Below are positions 13,701 to 25,500 of a stretch of DNA of 64,000 bases, in pieces; position 1 is the stretch's first letter, and the number at the start of each line of letters is the position of its first letter. A program made the position numbers and the translations under genes. The DNA is from Coturnix japonica (lineage: Eukaryota > Chordata > Aves > Galliformes > Phasianidae): NCBI RefSeq assembly GCF_001577835.2, contig NC_029529.1, positions 7,194,157 through 7,258,156 of the forward strand, written 5' to 3'. Under the pieces are notes generated by a model. That model saw only the letters and a list, made by a program, of their open reading frames with translations, searched no databases and had not been told where the DNA came from.

Positions 13701-15582
13701 ATGCCTGCACAGAGCAGTCCTGGGTTGGACAGGAAGAAGTGAAAATATTAGAGAACTGTTAAGACAGGGGAGAGAGAAGGGAAAGCAGAGGAATAAACGT
13801 TGTTTATCCTTTAGTGTATGTGGGTTCGTATGTTCATGTTGGGTGGGAATGTGCAAATGCGTGTCAGGAGGGCATAGGAAATATTCTGCCTGCTCAGTTC
13901 TGAGGAGGGTGTTTCCTTCTGTTCCCTCAAATAGCCTGCTGGGTGCATAGCTTTAATGTTATGCTCTTTGCAGCTTTGGTTAAGAGTAAGTTGAAATAGA
14001 TTCGGTACTTTCTGCAGTAGTGAAGTTTCTACACTTGGTGTCAGTGTGTCGCAAGCTGATCTCTACCTTAATGCAAGGGCTGCTCTGAAAGTAATGCCTC
14101 CCGTTTAATATGTTGACCCCTGATGGCAGAGGACACAATGGAGTCTGACATGGAGGTGTGGATGAAGCAAAAAATATGGAACTGAATTCCTCCGTGTGGA
14201 AAAAATGGTGCCCACTGACGTTCATGGACACTTGGTGAACACTGATGGAGATCAAACAGTGGCTGTGGCACAGAGAGGTGCTGGTGGTGCATTTCAGCAG
14301 AGGTGACAGTGGTGCAGAGCTGTGCTGCAAGCACAGTATGCAGTATATTGATCATCACTGGCTGATGAACTGAGAATGCTGCTATGGGCAGTGACAGCTT
14401 GTTTGGTTGGTTTAGGTTGGTTTTTGTTAGTTTGTTTCAGCATGAAGAAAGCTGTAAAGCCATGCAAATCTCTCAGAGATGATTAATTTTGTTTATGTGA
14501 GCGAGTTCTCCTGCACTGCCTGTTCTGTGTAGTAACTGCATCTCATACCCTGCCACTTTAGGGGAGTCATTGATATAACAGTTTGATTTTGCCTCTGAAA
14601 GCATAAAATCTTCAGTTGCTTTTGTAGAAATTCACACCTGACAATACTAACCTCTCTCTCATACTCTGTATGTGTTTTCATGCAGAAATGGGTTGGTACG
14701 TCCCATATGAAAATGACCATTGATTTATTTGAATGGGAAATAGTCCCTTCAGAAGCCCTGGAAGTTTTCAGCATGTGTCCTTCCAACTGCACCTCACAGG
14801 AGGAGATAAGGGAGCTGAAAAATGATCAGCCTTGCAAGCCTTGCCTGACCGCCCCAGTCCAAGACAGCCTCCTGTCAAGTGTGAACAGCAGCAGTGTGAC
14901 TCAGGACCGATCCTACGGACATTTGTCCATTGATACTGTGACAGTGGCTGATGCATTTACACCTTGTAACTGCCAGTGCAACTGTAACCGCATGTACAGG
15001 GAACAAAAGCATAATGGTGATGAAGATAGTACTGGAGAAAATGGCTACCCCAAGGTTAACATGGATGATGAAGACAGAAGGCCATCCAGTGCCTTGCATC
15101 TGTCTGACCTGAGCTCACAGGACAAAATTTTGGCCTCAGGTTCTATGTCCACAGATCACCTGAGGACTACAGGTGCCCCAGGCCATCAGGAAGTTGAAGG
15201 GGCTTTGGAAGGAGGGGTGGGGAGCATCCTAGAAGCCCTTTGCTTGCATCCTAATCAGTGGGATTTGGAAAATCCAGCTTCTCTACCTTCCCCTGATGGT
15301 GAAAGTGTGTCCTACAGTGAAGGATCCTGTGACTTTTTCCCTCACAATGCAAGACCTGTTGGCAGTTACCCCATGATCTGCCTAGATTTGGACACTATTG
15401 ACAGTGGCTTTGTGGACTCAGACTGTGGGAGTCCAGTTGACTGTGAATTTGAGCAAAATAGTCAGACCAACTGTGGGTCTGTTCCCCTTGAGCAGGAAGG
15501 AGAGGACTTTCCGCGGAGCTATGTCAAGCAATGGATCTCCTGCCATGCTGACAGCCCTGCCAGCGGGACTCAGACAAACTGA
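7792..15582 (+). CDS. IL21R: Interleukin-21 receptor, eight coding exons
   Basis: This is the type I cytokine receptor chain for IL-21, a plasma-membrane protein that signals with the common gamma chain through JAK1/JAK3 and STATs. Coding exons by splice consensus and frame: 7792-7846, 9326-9431, 9563-9759, 10328-10479, 10874-11051, 11478-11574, 11994-12075 and 14686-15582; intron phases 1,2,1,0,1,2,0; 587 aa (human 538). Residues 1 to about 19 form a signal peptide. The ectodomain has ICHENLTCFVDY and several N-glycosylation sequons (NLT, NIT, NTS), FNLTAVFTEGYNISW opening the second domain, and the WSEWS box at 215-219. One membrane span lies at about 237-257. Box 1 is at about 270-273 (IPDP), followed by FFKPLY. 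The tail has DRSYGHLSIDTVTV (Tyr366), DLDTIDSGFVDSDCGSP, and PRSYVKQW with a YxxQ site at Tyr568. All these blocks match human IL21R. The acceptor just before the start (exon begins 7772) implies upstream non-coding exon(s). The next gene, IL9R, shares the same exon plan. Confidence 0.95.
12109..12240 (-). repeat. CR1 LINE 3' end, antisense, in IL21R intron 7
   Basis: It begins with the reverse complement of the CR1 terminal octamer repeats (TCATAGAATCACAGAATCAT) and continues with the inverted CR1 3' end ('ggcctgggttgaaaaggacc'). It lies about 35 bp downstream of the seventh coding exon, so it is very close to the splice donor but leaves it intact. Confidence 0.93.
14077..14318 (+). mobile_element. 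Galluhop-type mariner fragment in IL21R intron 7
   Basis: The left end reads GGGCTGCTCTGAAAGTAATG, the terminal inverted repeat word I know from the chicken mariner Galluhop. After it come decayed transposase 5' codons (a 'gacatggaggtg..atgaagcaa' start and 'ttcatggacacttggtgaac'). No matching right-hand inverted repeat is seen, so this is a truncated copy of roughly 240 bp. The short reading frame contains in-frame stops, so it makes no transposase. It lies between the antisense CR1 piece and the last coding exon of IL21R. Confidence 0.85.
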
Positions 15583-16107
15583 GGACTTGATTTTGTTCTG
15601 CAGAGTATGAGGCCTTTCCCATATTGTGCCAGAAGCAAAGTGTCAGCCAAATTGAGAAGAAAATTTGAAGTTTACTTTGTGCAAGCTGCACTGCATGCAG
15701 ATGAGAATGGCTAAGTCCATAGAAACATAGGCCTGTTTCTAGTGCCGATCATTCTTCATTTTGCATCAAACCTGACATGATTAATTTTTTTAAGATTTTA
15801 TTCCAGAATTCTTGGTCAAGCCCTTATAGAACAACCCACAAACTTTAATTTTTTACAAGAAAAAGCAACCGGACCTTTAAAATTGTTCCTTACCTTACAT
15901 AGATTGTTGGTTTTTTTTTTGAAAGTAAGCTTATAAATAGTACAGAACTTCAAAAGGATTTTCCCTGGCATTCTCTCATGACTCGAGTTCAATGTACATG
16001 GAGTCTTAGAAGCATATCTAATAGCAAGCATGTTTGTTACATTAAAGTTCCCTTACCCTATCCTAACAACAAGCGTTGTTACTTTTCCAATCACTCTCCT
16101 CAATAAA
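15583..16107 (+). other. IL21R: IL21R 3'UTR (extent inferred)
   Basis: Sequence following the IL21R stop codon, AT-rich and without a further coding frame. The first canonical AATAAA I noticed downstream is at 16102-16107; another is at 16757-16762. Which one is used cannot be told from sequence alone. Confidence 0.5.
16102..16107 (+). terminator. IL21R: Candidate poly(A) signal for IL21R
   Basis: Canonical AATAAA about 520 bp after the stop codon. A second AATAAA at 16757-16762 is the alternative. Confidence 0.4.
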
Positions 16108-18602
16108 CACAGCCATAAAGTTTGCATTAAGTATGAATTATATCCATCCCTGTCCATGGGGTATAATCAAAAACAATTCTCATCATCAGAGAATGGCATA
16201 TCCAAGAGACATCTCATACCTCAAGCTGTAGTTGGGGCTTGCCTTTGCAGGTAGAGTCTATAAACTAAAAATCTTCAAAATGTAATTCCAGAGAAATTCC
16301 TTCTGCTTGGGCTTCCTACTGATCCCACACATCATTTTCCAAGCACATTAAATACAGCACTGAGTAGCTATTAGAATTGTGCAGTAGTTTCAGGAATGTT
16401 GTTCCACCGGGATGTGCCTGCAGCTCTGTCTCCTGCCTTGGACCTTGTTGTGCTGCAGCTCACAGGTCAGCAGAACAGAGCTTCACTGATCTCTGCTAGT
16501 TCATAGAGCCCACAATGAAAGCAGCATTTACACTGCATCCGTGATTGTTTTCCCCACACATCTCTGCCTGTTTTGTTTAGGATAACTGTCTTAAAAAGTT
16601 AATGTGGTATTGACATTGAATGTAAACACTTTGCATCTTGTGTAGGCACAGTGCTACTAGCCCAAGAAGTGCTTGGCTGCTGATTGTACAGTGAGAGAAA
16701 CCATGTCATTAATGAGGTACATTTCCAATTCAGCAACAATCTGTTCCTGTGATACCAATAAACACTCTTCCCTCACAGAATTTCAATACACAGAAGCTGT
16801 TTCTTTCACTGGTGTGTGCTGTGGGAGATTTTTCTATGCATCCACAGCCCTCGTTTGATTGCTTACAGCAGCTGCGGTGCCAGCCATATTCATGTTGAGC
16901 CTACAGGGATTAGCTTGCTTTGCCTGTACTGTTTTTACTGCCCCAAGATATCTCACAGCTCTGGCCTTCCTGGGTACAAGGTGAAGGTATCAGTGGGTTC
17001 AGTTCCTTCCATCCTTTCTTCTGTTTTTGCAGTCTTCTGTGGCTGTGCAGCAAGTACCCTGCATGTCCTCAGCGAGGCAGCAGAGGAGCGAGTCAGCTCC
17101 TCTCCCTTGGTGAGATGTCTGCCACGCAGTGTCCTGCAAGCTCTGCTTACACCATCTGTGTGAATATGTACTGGACAGAAGCATTGCTGATGGTCTGTCT
17201 GAAAGTCTCCTACAGCTTTATCATACAGCTGTTTGCTCTTCTAATGTGACCTCGTGGTAACTGGCCAAGGCTGCTGGGGGGAGGAGGAGGATTTCAGCCA
17301 TCTTTCTGGGCACTTTAACACCTCAGTTCTACACATTCCACGTTTCTGATAACGTCATTGACTCCAAAGCTGCTGGAGAAGATAATTCTATCATTGCTAC
17401 ACAGTCTGTAGCCACACATCTGGTACAAGGTGGTGTTTTGCTGCTCCACTGCCTCTGGTCACTCAAGGAGGCAGAGAGGAGCTTGCATGGCACCTGGTGC
17501 AAGGGTGCGAAAACAAGCTGTAAGAGTTAAACTGTTGGCCAAAGAGTTTTTGGCACAGCACTGTGGATGTGGAGATAGTTGCATGCTAGATCTTGACTGT
17601 AACACTGCAATGTTTCTGTGTTATAGAAATATCTGCTCCCTATGTTTTCAGGGATGTAGATGGAAGCGCTGCAATTCTCATTAGTCTCTGCTGCCTCCAG
17701 TATTGCCCCTCTGAGCTCAGTGCAGGGAAAGGCTGGGGAAAAAGCAGAGGACAAAGCAGCTCAGAAGTGCTGCAGGTGTTCGGCTGCTTGTGATGCTGGG
17801 CAGTACTGATAGCACTGCTGCACAGAGGCCAATGGACGCGGTCTCATCTCATATTCAGACAGGGCAAGGAACTGGATTTAGGTCACCTACAGAGAGCTCT
17901 CTTGTTGGTACTTTTTATAGAAGTGTTCCAAGAAGATACTTTCATATTCAGCAAATTATTTGGCCTTTAAAATGTTAACCTCTTAACAGAAATTCCTCAG
18001 ATTATCCATCACTAATGACTAATTGCAGATGCAGCTACTTCTATTCAATCTGATAATATGAGCAGTTTTTCATTGGTTCTTGAGAGTATCTTTAGAATCA
18101 GGCACATTAAGCTCTGCTTTATTACACCACTGCTGCTACTGCCTGATCATCATCAAACCACACACCCTGAACTATCAAGGGACAGAAGCGGAGTGAAAAG
18201 TGAAGTTTCCTTTGAGCTGGTAAGATGGTTTAACATACTCCTGTGTTACATATGCCAGTAGATAATGATAGGATACGTCTACTAAGATAAAATATAAGAT
18301 GTAAAAGAAAATAATTGGTTTGTGTTAATGCGGAATTGTACATTGTTTCTTGTACTATGAGCCTAGAATGACCGAACTACCAGAAGGGTCTTTGCACTTC
18401 TGCTCTGTTGGACTGCTGAGCACAAAACCACACTCTATCACACTGAATCAGACTTAGACTGTGCTGAAAAGAGGCATCATCTTGATGAAAAAATAATAAT
18501 AGGCTCTCTTCTCTGAGTGAAAAAGATGAATGTAAATGAATTCAGCCAGAATAGCCTTCCGCAGTGTTTGGGACTATGCAGTCAACAATATATTCTTTCC
18601 AT

Positions 18603-18660
18603 GTATGCACATTTATGTGTGTATATACATGTATTTATATATATAAATATACACACTCGC
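18603..18660. repeat. Imperfect TA/TG simple repeat
   Basis: Alternating purine-pyrimidine stretch mixing TATGTG, TATATA and TACACAC words. Ordinary microsatellite-like sequence. Confidence 0.7.
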
Positions 18661-21600
18661 ATGTGTATCAGCATCACTTTATTATGGTAGCCCTCCTAAG
18701 TAGGAACTTCTCTCAGCTGATGGGATGCAAGTCTGTGAAAGCCAACAGCTCATCGCTGTTCCTGTGCACCGAGTTATGGAAAAATGGCTCTCCAAAGGTC
18801 AAGGCAGCAAAAGATTTGATATTTGAGGCTGGGCAGGGAAATCCTTCTACTTTCTTATTCTCTATCAGTTCACACAGTCACAGGCTGATAGTGTGAATGA
18901 GCTACGTGTGCTTTACATGTTTCTGTTGGACATGTTCAGAGATCTAGCTATTCTGTGGGTAGTTCATGTATCAACGCTTTTTCTTAAAGGGTTTCTTACA
19001 GGATTTTTCTCTCTGTCACTTTTATGCTTTTCTCCCTGTCTCTGTCATGTTAAAAATAACCTTCTTGCCCACATCTCCACAGTCCTTGGCAGCTTCACCT
19101 TTTCCTCTTGTAAACTTTCACTTCCACATCAAGAAATCAACTCCATGTTATTAGCCTCCAGCTCCAATTAGTTCATCAGCTCTACATTAATTTATACTGT
19201 GCTATTGCTTACACGCTGGTGCCTATAATTCTCTCTTGAGCTACCTCAGCCTCATTTTTTGAGTCTCTCCTGACAGCTCTGCTCCACTGAGTTGCTTAGA
19301 CCAGAGAACAGTGAGACCGTGCTGTCATCATCTTGTGTTAATCCCCCTATCTATCAGTACTTTTATTTTACCCTATACATTCTGAAAAGCAAAACTATCT
19401 TTTTGTTTTGTGTTGCACCGGATCTCAAATGTGAGAGTGAGCCTAAACTCTGATATATGGATTTCTGTTAATGCAAACGGATTGGCAATAACAGCTGAAC
19501 AACTCTTCTTCTATTGACCATATGCATCCACTTTGCTATTTAACTGATAAAAATCTTCATACTGACCAACAGAAGAAGAAATCATAACTGAAACAGACAT
19601 TTTCTTCTGGACCTTGGCAGAACAGCTTCTCTGTGGTCAGGCTGGGCTGTCATCAGCTTTTGGGTGATGCAGCAATTCATTTTCCACAGCTGAGTAATTT
19701 GAAGCAGGTGGGAAGCACAGCAGATTTAAACAATGAGAAAAGGCACTGGAGTATATCTAGGATTCTAGGGAAAGATACAGTTGCCTCTTACAAGACGAAT
19801 CTCATTGTGATGTTCAGCAGACAGAGCTCAGCCTCATATGTCTCTGTAGTCAGCAGTTCTCCCAGTTGCTATTATGTGTACCATTCTTTCCTTTCTGCAC
19901 TAGAGGGAAGTGCTTGGCAATTACTGAGAAGAGATATCACCTGTTTGTGAACCAGTTGGTTGGACATACATCAGGTTTACCTCTGCAAGGTGGAGTATTG
20001 CAGGTGTTCAGAGGAAAGATTGTTGTGACCACTTCAGGACATAGAGCTGTACCTAAGAAGTCCTGTGTCAATCCTTTGACTTCCACCTGAGCGAAGGACT
20101 TTTATTTTTTAGATACCTAACCAAGTTTTATAGGCTGGGTGTTGGAATATATGCTTAGGTAAGAGGTTTGGGTAAGAAATGTAGTTCTCCTCTGTCCAAC
20201 TTCTGCCTTTCATTTCTGACTGTATCTACCTTCAGCTCATAACGACTGGACTCTCTCCATCTTTCTCTAGTAGATTTTCAGAAGTGCCTTTTCTCCTATC
20301 TGAAGTGCTCTTTCTGTACAGATAATTCTAGATGGTGTAAAATTGCTTCTCAGCCTTTTATCTGGTTGAGTCTAAAAGATGTCTCAGTTGTTTATCTCAG
20401 ATGAAAGATATGAAAGATTAAATCATTCTTACAGCTCTTTTCAGAGCTATTTTAATCTTTTCAGTAACATCTTATTCAAAGTGTGGATCTCAAGGGAAGA
20501 GCTAATAATGGCATTACAAACGCTACAAGTAATTGCAATAGCACTTCTTTTAATTGATGAACATCCAAGATCTGTGCTGGTTCTTGTAATTGTGTCAGTG
20601 TACTGCAGGTCCTAGTTCAGCTGGTTATCTGCTACTTCCCCAAAATCATTTTCTTTGAATCAAACATTCATAATATGTAACACAGATCAGCTTTTAAACA
20701 ATACTGTATTTATTTCCAGTTGAGAAAGGGTAACAGTAGATGTTTGTTATGCTTCAGATATTGAAGAACTGAGCAAAGGGAATATTTGAGGGGTGAAGGG
20801 GAAGGATTGTTAACAAACTGGTTAAGTTTACCTGGAAATAGGTAATAACCTGGTGTAGTCATTTTGATGCTCTTTGTGTGCTTGGGCAAGTATTTATAAG
20901 AATATGCAGAGTTCTATTTGTGCGTGTACTTACGCATTTCTATTTCATATTTAGTCAGCCTCACTGTACTTATCACAGGGATCATATGCAACTATGATCA
21001 GAATGATAAGCAGGAGGAGATGTCGTGCCTCCCACCTCCCCCAGCTGAACTTAGCACTGGTGCTTCCTCTATGTAACGCCCACTTTGAAGGTCTGTAGCA
21101 AAACAGGATGTCTACCAAAAAGCCATAAATGAAGACTTGGTGAATTGGAAGCCAAAAAGATTCCTTTTCCTTTGATTAATTTTTGAAACATTCTAATTAT
21201 TTTCCTATTTAATTCAAAAAACCTATGCTGTAAGCAAGTCTAATGATAGGAGAGTTTGCTATAGAAGTGCTACTACTTAGTTGTGTGAAATCTGGGACTG
21301 GAAGGATGCTTCTGGTCATAGAGTCCAGCTCCTTCTTCTGCAGTTATCAGATCATATAATATTTTCAATTAAACAACCCTGCTGATTGAAACATCACAGT
21401 CATTGCTAAGCATAGACTTTTTCTCAGTCTCATTCAAGACCACTTCAGACCTCTTGCTGGTTAGAAACCATGCTTGATCTGTAGCCTGCTTATATTCACT
21501 TGGCTTTTTGCCAGTGCTGTACTCAGAGTTTCCTCTATCCTGTTGTGCATCTCTCTCTTTCCTCCAGCTGCTTCTGAAAGTTCACAGAAGTGGCATTCCC

Positions 21601-22199
21601 TCCTCCCCCTATGATAAGCCAGCCGTGCCCTTTCAAGACAGGACATTCTCACAGCCTCCTCTTACCCCAGAGCTCATGTTGGCTATTCTTTCAATTTCTG
21701 CTTTTTAGAGTTCTCTTTTGCAGCAAGGAAATACTTATTGGAAGGAAATACAGATGCCAAGGCTCTCTTGCTGCAGGTGGGCAGCTTGGTTATTTGCCTG
21801 GAATGGTGGCTTCTTGTGTTTTCATGTGTTTGAATGTGTGAGAGAGAAAATTATGACAGGTCTTGGTTTTTTCAGACATGAAGTTGAATAATTTATTATA
21901 TATATGTATGTATGTATCCTTGTGCTAGAACAGCCTTTTCTATCCCAACTTTTACTTTTGTGACACCAGAAGCTCAAGGAAACTTCCCTCTAGTGAAGAA
22001 ATAGGGAAGGTTTCCATCAGGAAAATGGCAGAAAATCAGTGAGTACCTCAAGTGAAGAAAGATCTGTCATTAAAGGCAGTCAATGGTTGTGGTGTAGATG
22101 CTTTCAGCAGTAGCTACTGTTCGTGAGAGGGGAAAAAAGCATTTGAAGCCTTGAAGGTGAAACAATTACATCTGCTCCAAGAGACACATGAGCTGCAAT

Positions 22200-22425
22200 A
22201 TTTGGAGACTGAGAAGGTTCCTAGAGAGGAGCTTCAGTGCTTTCTCTGTTCAGGAAGAGCAGTCAGGTGCTGGCACAGACTGCCCAGGGAAGTGGAGCTA
22301 CCAAGTCTGCAGGTGTTTAAGGAACGAGCAGATATAGTGCTTTAGTGGGCAATTATTGGTGGCAGGTGGATGGTTGGACTAGGTGATCTTAGAGGTCTTT
22401 TCCACGCTGCTTCTGTAAGCATCTG
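22200..22425 (+). repeat. CR1 LINE fragment (3' end, sense) upstream of IL9R
   Basis: Contains the characteristic CR1 3' words 'ggcacagactgcccaggga', then 'ctgcaggtgtttaaggaacg', 'ggttggactaggtgatctta' and 'gaggtcttttcca'. It is 5'-truncated and lies about 150 bp before the IL9R start codon, so it may overlap the 5' flank or promoter of that gene. Confidence 0.93.
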
Positions 22426-22575
22426 TTTTTAGTTTCCATCAGAAACAGCGCGCAGGGAAACATGAATGTGTCTGCCAGCTTATGTTGGGCCTGGCAGGAA
22501 CATGGAGCTGAAGCTGCTAGTGCAACTACTGAAAAAATGCTTCTAACAATTGTTCTGATTTAGATTCTGTCTGGA

Positions 22576-25500
22576 ATGGGTCGAAATGTGCAGCAGATGG
22601 GCCTTCACCTGTGTGTTACTGCTGTGCTGCTCCTTTGTGAAGGACGAGGGAGAGGTAAGGGAAGATTCTGAATAGGTCTGCTGTGGGAGGTGTGTATATG
22701 TGCTCTCATTTTTATACACAGACTCTAAGGAATGGTATATAAGTTCTGGTGATTGCCCTTTTCTGGTTCCTGAGCAGCAGTACAGCTGGCTGGCAGTGCC
22801 AGACATGGGGATCCACTCACATAGCAGACAAGCTGAACAGCAGAAAGCACAGCCACTGTGCAGAGTCCCTGCTGGAGGGTCTTACACTCATCACACACAG
22901 GGAAGTGCGGTACCAGAGAGGAAAAGTACTGTAAGGAAGGCATCACTAAAGGAAGGGCTACTAAGTACGTTTTAGATCTCATTAGGTGATAACATGAATG
23001 CAGCTCTTGTCTGCTTCTTCTGCAGATTTCCCTGGCAGTCTGAGCTGCCTGAATAACTATGTGACTACTGTGAGCTGCACGTGGGCACCAGAGGAGCCTG
23101 TGGGTGATGGACCTTTCCACCTGCATTTCACAAAGTAAGAGCTGTAAGCTGAGAGCTGCCTGTGGCTCTCCTGGCCCTGGCATGGGAAGGGCAATGCAGA
23201 GAGGCAGAGATAGGTCATGGCTGTGGGGGCTTTGCTTGCTTTGGACATTGCCAGTTCAGTCACACAGCTGCTTTCTTCTCAGTCTTTCACAGCTGCAAGA
23301 GGTGCATCAGAGCTCTTGCATATGCAGCTGAGTGGTCTCCTCCAGACTCAGGGTGGTCTTTTGGTCCAGTATTATCTGCTAGTAAGGGCCCCTCAGTGCA
23401 GAAAGCCCTCTCATTGTAGCCTTGGCTCTCTGTCATTGGTGAAATTCTGGGTAACTCCCATATACAGCCTGACCCAAATATATATATATATTTAAATGTT
23501 AAATATATTAAGAAAAAAAAAAAAGTTGAACGTCTAGTAAATTACAAGCTTTAGTAGCAGGTTTATTATGTGAATAATTGCACATCTAAGACAAGAAATC
23601 TGGTGAACAATCTGTGGTGTGATAGGATAATAAGCACTGTGATAGGATAATTTGAGATAAGCCTGTTTATGTAATAAAGTTGTCTTGACTACCAGTAGTT
23701 TATAAACTGTGACATGAGGGTAAGCTGCTCTGATGTTTGATGCCTCACATTAAATCAAAAATAGCATAACTCTGAATGGTGATGCATTTTAAAGCTGTAA
23801 AATAATAAGTCATGTGACTTAAGAGAAACCTTCATCCCTTCCTTGCTTTTTTAGCCTCTGGACTAAGGGCCAAAATGCCAGCTGCCAGCTGACTGCTGGA
23901 GACAGCGTGCAGGATCAGTACCGCTGCACAATGCACTTAGCAAGACAGATCTTGGAAACAGATGGTTACAGAGTCTCTCTCCAAGGCAACTTCTATGGAA
24001 GTAATCACACATACGTTACCTTTCCAGAGTACAGTCCCCGCCAGCACAGTAAGTACAGACAGGGGCAGCTGTGGGCCAAGGTTGTGCATGGAATCTTTGG
24101 GAAGGATCTGATATACCTCAGAATAAAAGGTGTCTCAGAGCAGGTGGAAGTAATGGGAAAAAGCCAGACTGTATGGTGCTGCAGAGTACACAGTCTGGGC
24201 TTTTGCAGTAGGGATGCAGTCCAGGTCTGTCTCCATTTTGACTTTTTCTGGACTTCAAACAGCGTTTGCTCTTGAATACGTTTTAATTGCATTTCTAGTC
24301 TGCATCTTATTTTATTGTGCTATGGATAATGTACCACTGGATTGTTTCTATAGTGGTTGTTTGGTGTTTTGCCGCAAAGAAATGAAGTCACAAGGAATCT
24401 AAGTTATGGATCTAATTCCAGATCCCACAGCACAGTACTTCAGACAGATGCTATAGTACTTGAAATCTCAGAGCCTCCTTGTACCAGTGCCACACTGGAA
24501 GAGAGTGTGACATCTTGAGTGGCTCTTTGCTTGCAGGAGTATCCCCAAGGGATGAGATAGCATCCCTTTATGCTAGTTTCCTACCTGTTCTGACTTCCTA
24601 CAAAAGCTAGTTCAGTCTACTGCTGCACTTAGTATCAGTAGGAGCAGCTTGGTCTTGTGATACTTTGGTCTGCCTAGGAACAGGCATCTCCTTCTGTGGT
24701 GGTTCACTCCCAAATGCTGTGGAAAACCTACCTCTCTATTTGCAGTAAAACTTGATCCACCTTTGAACATCCAGAGCAACATTACTGCCAGCAAGTGTTG
24801 GATATGGTGGACTGTCCCTTCCTACCTCGATGAAATCCTCCAGTACCAGTTGCAGTACAAGGAGTACAGCACATCATGGGAGGTAACCGGATGGGACACG
24901 CGTTGATACAGTATTGCTCTTCCTGGTGCAACATCCTTGCCACTCAGCTCAGGGCCTTCTGGCAGCTGATTGCCTTAAGATAGCCTTTGTGGTTTGCCAT
25001 AATAAAAGGGTTTTATATAAAACATTGACAGTGGAGATCAATAAATGTTCTTAATCCTGCATTCAGACATCATATGATACCATGGAGGCCTTCCTGCATC
25101 CAAGAACAGACGGTCTGGGGAAAAAGTATTTATTTAAATACCCTCCCTTTGTCTTGTTAATAGAAACTTCTGAAATAACTTGCAGGCTGCGCTGAACAAG
25201 ACACCACCCAGTTCACTACCACAAATAGAGATTGAAGGCACAGAATTTCGCAGTGGCATCCCATACATTGCACGTGTTCGCTGCAAAGTTTCTGAAATTG
25301 AGGATTCATACCACAGTCAGTGGAGTGACTGGAGCCAGACAACGGTATTTCAAAGAGAAGGTACAAAGAATGTTGGTTTTGCCTTAATTTCATGGGTTGC
25401 TGTTGTTGTTGGGTTGTTTTTGCTTTAATTCCTGTTTTAGGTTCATTTGTGCTGATTGTATATTTGGGGATCTATCTTAAAATCCAGGCTTTCTATTTTT

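Larger units (their letters stand above)
16108..22575. other. Intergenic region between IL21R and IL9R
   Basis: No coding exon recognised on either strand. It holds an AT/GT-rich simple stretch near 18603-18660, a short TA/TATG run near 21893-21917 and a CR1 piece near 22200-22425. Just before the IL9R start there is a pyrimidine-rich stretch ending in TAG at 22561-22563. It could be the acceptor of a 5' exon that begins in non-coding sequence, in which case the IL9R promoter lies somewhere inside this region. Confidence 0.55.

Noticed and set aside
16816-17249. Two overlapping frames of about 110 codons downstream of IL21R
   Set aside because: No motif or similarity recognised; composition like surrounding non-coding DNA.
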